Shown: piece after piece, positions 12,801 through 21,862 of the stretch | How positions within the stretch are numbered: position 1 is the first letter of the stretch | Layout of the letters: each line of letters begins with the position of its first letter | Assembly (NCBI RefSeq): GCF_018691265.1 | Contig: NW_024881300.1 | Location: forward strand, 701,046 to 765,045 | Length of the DNA stretch: 64,000 nucleotides | Direction: 5' to 3' | Source of the DNA: Tyto alba | Taxonomy: Eukaryota > Chordata > Aves > Strigiformes > Tytonidae | Translations under genes and position numbers: made by a program | The notes under the pieces: model-generated | Databases searched by the model: none | Told to the model about the DNA's origin: nothing | What the model saw: only the letters and a program-made list of their open reading frames with translations

Positions 12801-15539
12801 CTGGAGCTGCCCAAGGAGGTGGGGACCCTGGCAGGGACCCCCCGCAGAGGGGATGCCCCCAGCGTCAGTGCTTCACAAAGTGCCCTTGTCTTTGGCCAGC
12901 GGCCCCTGCATGCAGGGCCCAGCCCGCACGCTATTCATGGCATTGGCATGCGAGCTTTTCCCGTCACCGGTGGGCGGCAGGGTCCGACCCGGCGCTTTGT
13001 TAATGCCCGAGGAGCTGAGTGGCAGCTGCGCCATGCCGGCAGCCAAGCCCGTGCCACGAGATGAGGCGCAGCAGTTCGGCTTTTCCCAGGCCGTGCGGTT
13101 GCACACAACAGCCAGCACCCACGAGCTGAGTTTTGCCAAGAGGACGAACCCAGACCTGATAAAGATTCCCACGGGAGCGGCACAGCTCCCTGCCAGATCC
13201 GTCCTTCACCAGCCGCTGGCAACCATCCCTTCCCAAGCAGGCGTGGGGAGAGCCGAGGGGAGGCTGGCACAGGCAGACCGCTGGTGCCTGAGGCTCTCAA
13301 GACGGAGTGTTCACTTAAAGCTGCATCTTAACGTTCACAACTTTTAGAAAATCCCATTTCCTAAAAAACACCACAGACAGAAATATCGCAGCGAACTAAA
13401 CCAGCGCTTCCTCTAGCACCTGGGCAACGGGGCACCCGGGCGGGTGGCATGCAAAGCCTCCAGCTTCAGCAGCGGCTGCAAATGGTCTGTGAAGGACCAG
13501 GTACGCCTGCGGCAAACTGGGGGGCTGCTGTGCAAAGGGGACAAAGTGGGTGCAGGTTGTCCTCCCCCCGCACCCAGCACCATGTCACCGGCCTCGAGGG
13601 GTACAGGTAGCCACCCTTACAGTGTGCTTCCACTTCAAGGCTTCTTTGGGAGCAACCCTTTGGCCTCTTCCTGCAGGTTGACTTGTACCTTGTCTCCACC
13701 CAAACCACCCCGCTAGGTTTTAGTGGCTCCCAAAACACCCCGTCCCCTCCCAGGTCTCATCCCCCTCTGCGTGAGCAAGGCCCCCATTGCCCGCCAGTGC
13801 CGGGTAAAGGAGGTACAAGGCAGTGCAAAGCAGCTCAGGACCACCCCAAATCAGGCTCCCAGGCATTTGGCACAGAAAGCAGCCAACCTGGAGCCCAGTG
13901 AGGGTGAACCCAGTCCCAGCAGGCTTTTCTGGCTGCAGAAAAGCCAAGCGCAGCCAGGGGAGTCTGTGGCACCCGACGAGCCAGGTAAGAGGCCACGGGC
14001 CCCCCTCCAGATCCCTGCCAAACCCCAGCTGTCGGTGAGCTGATGGGAAAGGAGTTGGTGGGTTGGAGACCTCCTGAAAAACAGGTGCCAAGAAGCTGCC
14101 GCCCGGCTGGTACCACTGGGCACTGGCACACCAGGAGCCACCGGACCCAGTCTCTGCAAACCCTGCAGCACTGCACCCCTGTGACACCCATGGGTGCCAC
14201 CACAATGTGTGGGGACAGCCAGCCCTGAGGGTCCCCGTCCCGGCAACACGCAGTTGCTTGCAAACCTGTTGCTCTGTGAATAGCAGCCCCGGGGCTGCAG
14301 GATTAAGAGCTGGACTGCAACCAAGTATGCAGCATTTTTAGTCCTCAATTTAATTCACGTGGGAGCTGCAAACCCAGCAAGGGGCACAGCAAAACCCACT
14401 GTGGCTGCAGTCCCGGGCTTAAAGGATTTGCCTCCCCCCACATCTCAGAAACACTCCTGGCTCCCTGCTGGCGGTGGGGCTCGGGGCGGGGGGGGGGGGG
14501 GGGGCGGCGTTACTGCAGCCCTCAGACCGTGAAAACGAGCTTTGGCTGCCTTCCCTTCTCAACAGCCATTTGGACTTGATGCCAGGAGGTTATTCCAGGA
14601 GACTTCATTTCAATTCTCCAGCTGGCCTCGGTGGGTTTTGCTCCGGAGGGGCAGTTCAGGCAGCTTGCGGGCAGGGAGCACCCAGAGCATCCCGCGTCCC
14701 GCAGCGGCATGCCGGGACCGGCAGCAGCAAGCTGAGATGTTGCAGGAGGAATCCCCCCAACAGGCATTTCAGAGGAGGAAGATCACCCTGTCGAGGCATG
14801 CTGGCGGTCCTGTGGGGATGCTGCGCCCTCCGCCAGGAGGGAGGAGGAGGAGGAGGAATGGGGCGCACGGGGGGGTTCCCCTGGGCTGGGAAGCCGTGGC
14901 CACACGCAGGGCCTGGCCCGGCGGTGGGGGCTTCAAGGGGCTCAGCTGTGCCGCTGGCAGCAGCCGGGAGCAGCTGGTCCCGGGTGGCTCAGAGGGCTTC
15001 ATGGCTCCGCAGCCCGGGAATTCGGGCTGGCTCCGGGGCAGGGGCGAGGGGCAGTGGGGAAGGTGAAGGCGAGCCCCATTTACCAGGGATGGAGGCTTCA
15101 CCAGACAAATCGCGCCGTGGCCGTGAGCAGAGACCCCCGGTCCCTGCCTGGACAGAGGTGTCACACCCACCGCTCAGGCACGGGGAGACAAAACGTCCCC
15201 CTACCTACCGGAGCAGGGTGCATGGCAAAGCCCCCATGGGGCGTGCTTAGCTCCATCCAGACAGGCTGCTCCCTGCCCCGCCGGCCAACTGGGCACCTCG
15301 GGGTGCTGCCCAGCGGCACCAGTCCCAGCCACGCAGAGCCCCAGTGCCCTCCCAGTCCTGCCGGGCTGGCCCCAGGGGCTGACAGATGCCCACCCCCCTC
15401 GCTCCCGCACCCAGTGGGTGCCTCCCCGCAGGACCCCGCAGCATCCCCCCCCCCCCCCCCCCCCCCCAGTATCCCCGGTAAGGGCGCGGCAGGCAGTGCC
15501 CCTTAACCGTGGCCTTTGGGACCCCGAAAGCAAACACTG
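9871..15539. other. Intergenic or ADGRG1 5' region, no gene recognised
   Basis: No exon with recognisable protein similarity was found on either strand; the open frames here are composition-driven. ADGRG1 in mammals uses several distant noncoding first exons, so part of this stretch may be transcribed as 5' UTR introns of ADGRG1. It holds an A/C-rich simple repeat near 12.35 kb, a short AT-rich patch at 11220-11290 containing ttattaattaacc, and G/C homopolymers near 10.78 and 14.49 kb. Confidence 0.5.
12341..12421. repeat. A/C-rich low-complexity tract
   Basis: About 80 bp of nearly pure A and C (caaaca/aaac units) on the plus strand. It is not a clear tail of a transposon, as no CR1 or other element body flanks it that I can recognise. 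Confidence 0.7.
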
Positions 15540-15665
15540 GACCCCCTCCCTCTCCTCCTCCCTTCCCCTCCCAGCTCAGCCGCTCCCCGCCGCCCACAGT
15601 ACCTGTGCCCGGGTCGGGCAGGCGCGCTGCCCCGGCTCGGCTCGGCTCGGCACCTGGCTGCCCGG

Positions 15666-15735
15666 CTCGGCTCGGCTCGGCTCGGCTCGGCTCGGCTCGG
15701 CTCGGCTCGGCTCGGCTGGGCTCGGCTCGGCTCGG
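15666..15735. repeat. (CTCGG)n pentanucleotide array, 14 units
   Basis: Fourteen consecutive 5-bp units, with one variant (ctggg) at 15716-15720, lie inside the CpG island. Shorter runs of the same unit occur at 15634-15650. The array keeps several reading frames open on both strands (for example PSRAE repeats) without coding. Confidence 0.95.
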
Positions 15736-15972
15736 TACGGTGCAGCGGGACAGACGCGCCCGCCCCGCCCCGTCCCCCCCGGGCGGGCGGTGACTCAGCG
15801 GGGCGGGACCGGGACGGGTCGCGCCGCACCGACACCTCCGAGACCCTCCGGGATCGCTGCGGGGGCCGCGGGGGCCACCGCCCCTCGGGCCCAGCACCTG
15901 CCCGGCTCGGCCCGGCCCGGCTCTGCTTGGGAGCACCGGGATGGGAGCACCAGGCTGCATCACCCCGCCCGG

Positions 15973-16014
15973 CCGGCACCGGCACCGGCACCGGCACCGG
16001 CACCGGCACCGGCA
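15973..16014. repeat. (CCGGCA)n hexanucleotide array, 7 units
   Basis: Seven perfect 6-bp units at the right edge of the CpG island, followed by a degenerate ccgggc unit. Confidence 0.95.
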
Positions 16015-16060
16015 CCGGGCTTGATACCGGGATGGGCCGGGGAGAACCGGGAGGCGGGAG

Positions 16061-17470
16061 TGCCCCATCCCGCCGCCCTTCAGCTCCAGGCTGGCGGGCA
16101 TCCAGCGGAGGAGCGAGCTGGGCGGCTGCACGCCTGGCTGCAAATGGGATTAAAAAATAACAATTAATGGGAAACCAGCCGGGAGGGAGCGTCCCTGTGA
16201 ACCCTGTCCCGCTCCCTGCAGGAAACGAGCGAGATGAGAAGCAGAGCAAGGAGCCCAGGCCCCACATCAGGGTGAGGGGGTCCCCATGCCCCCCCACGGC
16301 ACATCCCTGGAGGAGATGGGCTGGGGAGTGGGGTGCAGAGCCTGGATGCGACCCCCCCCCTCCCCTCCATCCCCCCCCCCCAAGCCCAGGGCATGTGGCT
16401 CCCACCATCTATCCCAGAGCAGGAGATGGGCACCCTGCCCCTTGGGCTCAGGACCCCGCGGCAGCGAAGGGAGCTGAGTCTGGAAGCGTCGTGGCAGCGA
16501 TGGGCTCTGCAGGAGCAGACAAAGGCGCTGCCAAGCAGTGCCCGGCCAGCCGGGCCAGCCCTTTGTGCGCCCTGAAAAGCAGCCGAGCAGGAGAAAGCCG
16601 GGGCTGCCGGGAGCTGGCGGGAGGAGGGCGGGTGGGGAGGGCTCTGGGAAGTGCCCTGGGTAAATAGTTGCTCTTGCAGATATTTTCAATGGCTTGAATG
16701 AGACTTTTCTTTCTGCTGGGGGAAGGGTGGAAACAACCTCCCGCTCCAGCAGGGCGGGCGATGGAGATAAAAGGCAGTCGCAGCACCAGCGGTGCCACTG
16801 GGACCCTCAGAGAGGGGGGACATCCCACACGCTCGCATCACCCCCCAGCTTGATTTCATTTCCAGCTCCAAGCCCCAGATTTTCCCGGCTCCCACGGGAT
16901 GAGGCTCCCACGGGAAGCAGCTCACGCGGCCGGACCGTGGCTAACACGGCCGCCTTTGAAGCCCAACCATCCGCACACCGCGGGAAGTGGGGCCGGCTCA
17001 GAAATGCACGCGGACGGCAGCCGCAGCCGCCCGAGCATCACAGCGAGCCAAGCCTCCTGCTGCAGGTCATCCCAACCGGCTCCTTCGGGAAATGCCGTAA
17101 ATCTGCCGCCCAGGAATAACGCTGCTAAACCCAGTGGCATCTCCTGTGGGATTGGGCCGTCCTGGAGGGGGGGGATCAGCTGGAGACCCCACATCCCTGC
17201 GAGGAGCAGACGGTTTTAGGCCATCTTTTTGCCGCTGTTTATGGAACAAAGAGCCTTTTGTCCACACTTGACGTTATCAAGAGTTATTTTTAGATCGACG
17301 CCTGCACTTGTTGATGTTATCGGGATTATCTGTAAGTCAGCAGGCCGTGCTGCTGTCTTCAAAGAGGCTGGCTGAGCGCGGAGAGGGAGGAAATCCTGTT
17401 GTCCCTTGAAAAGGACATTTGCCCTTGGGCTCAGGCCATCGGCACTCACTCAGCCTGCGAAGGGCTTATT
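16061..17470. other. Intergenic DNA with an AT-rich, GATA-motif patch
   Basis: No coding exon was recognised. Most of the stretch is GC-rich. The patch 17222-17345 is distinctly AT-richer and carries three ttatc (GATAA complement) cores at 17274-17278, 17317-17321 and 17326-17330, plus ttatttttag resembling an MEF2 site. It may be a cis-regulatory element of the receptor cluster (inference from motifs only). Confidence 0.35.
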
Positions 17471-17484
17471 GCTCAAGGTGGGGA

Positions 17485-18650
17485 GTTCCTCAAAGCCCTA
17501 AAAGTTCCTGAAAACCTTAAAAGTTCCTCAAAGCTGTGAAAGTTCCTCAAAACCCTCAAATCTCCTAAACCCCCTAAGTGTTCCTAAAACCCCTGAAAGT
17601 TCCTCAGAGCTGTGAAAGTTCCTCAAAACCCTCAAAGCTCCTACAACCCCTAAAAATTCCTAAAAATCCTAAAAGCTCCTAAAAGCCCTAAAAGTTCCTA
17701 AAGCCCCAATAGTTCCCCAAAATCCTAAAAGATCCTAAAGCCCTAAAATCTCCTAAAGTCCTAAAAGTTCCTAAAAGCCCTAATAGTTCCTAAAAACCCT
17801 AAAAGCTCCTAAAATCTCCTAAAAGCTCCTAAATATGCTTAAAGTTCCTAAAAGCCCTAATAGTTCCTAAAAACCCTAAAAGCTCCTAAAATCTCCTAAA
17901 AGCTCCTAAATATGCTTAAAGTTCCTAAAAGCCCTAAAAGTTCCTAAAAGCCCTAATAGTTCCTAAAAACCCTAAAAGCTCCTGAAAGCCCTAAAAGCTC
18001 CTAAATATGCTTAAAGTTCCTAAAAGCCCTAAAAGTTCCTAAAAGCCCTAATAGTTCCTAAAAACCATAAAAGCTCCTGAAAGCCCTAAAAGCTCCTAAA
18101 TATGCTTAAAGTTCCTAAAAGCCCTAAAAGTTCCTAAAAGCCCTAATAGTTCCTAAAAACCATAAAAGCTCCTGAAAGCCCTAAAAGCTCCTAAATATGC
18201 TTAAAGTTCCTAAAAGCCCTAAAAGTTCCTAAAAGCCCTAATAGTTCCTAAAAACCATAAAAGCTCCTGAAAGCCCTAAAAGCTCCTAAATATGCTTAAA
18301 GTTCCTAAAAGCCCTAAAAGTTCCTAAAAGCCCTAATAGTTCCTAAAAACCCTAAAAGCTCCGGAAAGCCCTGAAAGCTCCTAAATATGCTTAAAGTTCC
18401 TAAAAGCCCTAAAAGTTCCTAAAGTCCCTAATGGTTCCTAAAAACCCTAAAAGCTCCTGAAAGCCCTAAAAGCTCTAAAATTTCCTAAAGCCCTAAAAGT
18501 TCCTACAAACCCTAAAAGCTCAAAAAAAAAAAAAAAAAAAACCCAACCCTTAAGACTTCTTTAAAACCCTAAAAGCTCCAAAAAACCCCAAGCCCCTGAA
18601 ACTTCTGAAAAGCTCCTAGGAGTTCCTAAAAGCCCTAAAAGCTCCTCAAG
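17485..18650. repeat. Minisatellite of 19-bp units with a 95-bp higher-order period
   Basis: The tract is built from variants of a 19-bp unit (ttcctaaaagccctaaaag). The marker aaatatgctt recurs at 17831, 17908, 18003, 18098, 18193, 18288 and 18383: spacings 77, then 95 five times, that is five 19-mers per higher-order unit. Both edges are more degenerate, and an A-run sits at 18522-18540. It lies between ADGRG1 and ADGRG5 and contains no gene. Confidence 0.95.
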
Positions 18651-21570
18651 GCCCCGGTGCTGGCGGCGGGCGAGCGGGAGCGTGGCGGAGGAGCGTGGAG
18701 GTGCCGCCGTGGGGTGGGCAGGCTGCGGCGGGCTCCGGCACGTCCCGCCGGGCTGCTGCTGGCCGAGGCGAGGCAGGGACGGGCAGGGGTGTCCCGGCAC
18801 CGGCTGAGACCCCCCCTAAAAGCCCTTTGGGAGACCATGGGGGGGTGCAACCACGAGCAGGGCTCAGCCTAGCTCCGGTGGGTGGAGGAGGGTGAGGGGG
18901 AGGATGATGAAGCAGGCGAGTGCTGGTGGGAGGGGATGCCTGGAGGTCCGTGAGCGATGCCGGGGCAGCCTGGGGAACCTCGGAGGATGGCGATCCCAAG
19001 GGAGCTGCCGTGAGTGGCTGTGGGTGCTCCCGCGCCCCCGGCGCCGCTGCTCCACCTCCTCGCTCTCCAAAATACATCAAATGGGGAGGTGGGTGCCCCC
19101 CCCCCCGGGGTTTCTCTGTCAGGCAGCAATGATAACAGTGACTCACCAGGTGCCAGGGCTGTAAAACCCAACGGTAGAAAGAGCAATAAACCCGACGTAT
19201 TTGTTTAGGCTCAGCTTTCAAATAAACCCGCGATGATGTCAGGGAAGTCTGGGGGAAAACTGGTCCCCAGGGGTATGTGCGCAAGCACTGGGTGAGGATG
19301 CTCCCGTGGGACGTGGGAACCAGGCTTGTCTGCTCCCCGGCAGCCAAGTCCCAAAGGCAGATCCCAAAATGGAGTCGAGGTCTGACCCCAACCTTCCATT
19401 CCCAAATGGATTTAGTCTCTTCCCTGGCTGGTTGTTTCCCCAAAATGTGGAGGATTTGCAATAATTCCAGAGCTTTGCCCCTTGGTTTAGGCCTGAAGGC
19501 ACCACGGTAATGCCGAGCCACCTTTCCTGGGGAAAAAAAGGACAGCACAACCCTCTCCGGGAGCTCGGCACCGGCCTCCTGCCCGATAAGGTGCAGGGGA
19601 AAGTAAACAGGATTATTTCTCCTTGGGGAGGCTGGATGGGCCGGCTCCCCCTTTCCCCTGCCCGCCGTGTCCCACGACTGCGCCCAGCTGGCCCCAGCGC
19701 TGCCGGGCCCTGGCAGTGCTGGGGGGTTGGATCCCACCCTGAACTCCCAGGAAACTTCAGGGAGTGTTTTGGCCCCGCTTGGTCACGGTGGGGGGCTGGG
19801 AAAGTGCCTTTTCTGCCCCCCAGTTGCCAGCAACAGGCTCGGGTCCCCAGGGACCATCGTGTCCCACCAGTCCCCAAAAGGCTCAGCTCCCCGGGGACCG
19901 CCGTGCCCCGGCCGTGCTCCCGCTGCCGGGGAGCAACCGCCGAGAGATTGTTTTCCAAGCGCGAGCGGATACAGGAACAAGACATATTCACGTGCCGGTG
20001 TCAGCACGTACGCAGGCGCCGGCGATCGGTGTGACTCACACCACAACCTCAAGATGAGGAGAAGGGGCGCAGAAAGCACATCCCCAGAGCAACGGGGAGG
20101 GGGGGCTGGAGCTGCCACAGCCAGGATGCGACCCTCCCACGGCGGGGCTCATGGGGGACAAGCAGGCGCTTGGCCCTTCACCAACTCTCCGGGCTTTTTA
20201 TTTAGCAGCCGCCAGCGCGGTGAGCCGTGGACAGCTCATTGCCGCGTGGTGGGAGCACGGCGGGCTGGACGGCGGGGGGTACACGGCCCCAAAGGGGACG
20301 GGTTTTGTCCTGGTCACCGGTGGGAGGGATGGAGACTCTGAGGCGCTGGCTGCCCTTTGTGCACAGCACAAAGAACAATAGCCAGCGGCTTCCTTCACTA
20401 CCCAGAAGCAGGCCCTGGGAAGCAGCCAGCAAGGGAAACGCTGCTTGGCAGAGCGGCACGGGAAGGCAGAGATGGGCTGCGTGTCACCCCGTGAGGCTGC
20501 CCGGTGGTGCCTGGTCCCCTGCCACCGGACCAGAAACGGGCAGCACCAGCAAATGGTACCCCGCTGGCACACCCTGCGAGCTACAGGCTCGGAGACAGTG
20601 GGGACCCCGCTGTCACCAACGGGTGGGTTCACAGCCATGCTGGCATCACGGTGCTGTGATGCTGCTCTGCATCCCAGCAGGCAGAGCGGGACGCCCAGGT
20701 CCAAAATCTCAGGCACTAGGAAAGGCAAAAACCAACCATGAGCGCGGTTTTGGGTTAAGTCCAGTGTATTGGGGAAGCACCGGAGGCTCAGGGCTGACTC
20801 ACTGCCTCCAGCTGATGGTTTTAGTCCCTGCAATTTGTCCTTGCTATTTATTTCCTGCGGGCTGGACTGCTTAAACCCTGATAAAGTGTTTGATCGCGTT
20901 GAGGAACTCTGCTCAGGGTCTGCCTTCCCAAGTGAGAGCAGGAGGAAAGCTGAGTTATTGGTTCACTTACTCACGTCCCACCCTCTTCTCTGCTCTGGCA
21001 CGTCCGCCCGATGCAAGCCAAAGCCCAGGGCTGTGGGTGGCCTTTGTCCCCACAGGCTTTGGGGCGATCAGGAGTGGTTTTGATGGGGTGCTGTCATGGG
21101 TGAAAACCCAGGGTCAGGGAGGGGCTTGCGTGTGCCACGGCCTTACAGCCACGCTTGCCAGCCCACAGCCGTGCGGCACCAAAGGGGTTGGGGGGGATGT
21201 GGCCAGAGAACCCCTGCCTCTGCCTGTCCCTTGGGAGATGTGGGGTGGCAGCTCCCCGAGGGGGGCTCAGATGTCCCCTCCCGGCTGCCAGCGGGCTCCT
21301 CGGCACCGCCAGCTGGCACTGCCAACCAGCACTGCTAACCCAAACCGCCGGCTGGCTGCCCTGCCCTGTGCACAGTCCAGAGCTGGGACCATCTTCGAAA
21401 TCCTCATGCCATCTAGTGGGACCTTCACTAATGACAAGGCAGAGCGTGGAGGCTGGCTCTGCCCGCCGCGGGGCTGGGGGCGACAGGGTGGCAGCGGACG
21501 GCTGCGGGACCCCAGCCAGAGCTGCGCTGCTCCTCCAGCGGTTTGGGAAGACTTACACTGGCAGTTAAAC
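18651..21570. other. Intergenic DNA between ADGRG5 3' end and the minisatellite
   Basis: No exon was recognised on either strand; long open frames here reflect high GC. A short AT-rich patch at 19180-19235 repeats the string aataaacccg twice. Otherwise I see nothing that I can support. Confidence 0.5.
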
Positions 21571-21576
21571 GGCGCT

Positions 21577-21582
21577 TTTAAT
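21577..21582 (-). terminator. Candidate ADGRG5 poly(A) signal (ATTAAA)
   Basis: The plus-strand tttaat reads ATTAAA on the minus strand, about 280 nt after the ADGRG5 stop codon. No better AATAAA is present before it. Confidence 0.4.
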
Positions 21583-21862
21583 GAGAAACGTCCACCTTTA
21601 GCAGGAGAAGTCAGTGCTGGTTACTAGTGAGGGGCTGCAAGCCGGCAGGGGGGTCCCCAGGAGAGCGCAGCGCCTGCAAGGCCCCGAGCTGCAGCCCCCC
21701 CAGCAGCAGGCAGCTCCTGTCGCCCAGAAATCTGGCTTGCCTGGAAACCCACAGCATATACACGGTGCTGGCTGTCCAGCCTGGGGGATGCCACCAGGCT
21801 GCACCACTGGGCAGCAGATCCCGAGCTCCCCTCACAGCCCCTCACCCTGGTGTCGGGGTACG

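Larger units (their letters stand above)
15540..16060 (-). promoter_or_regulatory. CpG island with candidate distal first exon of ADGRG1
   Basis: About 0.5 kb of very CpG-dense DNA stands out from its surroundings. On the minus strand a sequence GGGCACAG|GTACTG at 15603/15602 is a good splice donor, so a noncoding exon could end there and splice to the ADGRG1 coding exons 5.7 kb further on. This is inference: neither transcription nor the linked acceptor can be seen. The island could also serve an unrecognised noncoding RNA. Confidence 0.35.

Noticed and set aside
15247..16408. Long frames on both strands with PSRAE or RLGSA repeats
   Set aside because: Produced by the CTCGG and CCGGCA arrays in a CpG island; no domain, start context or splice model supports a protein.
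17485..18650. Many CCCTAA strings suggesting an interstitial telomeric repeat
   Set aside because: CCCTAA occurs only once per 9-19-bp unit and never as adjacent hexamers; the repeat is explained by the 19/95-bp minisatellite.
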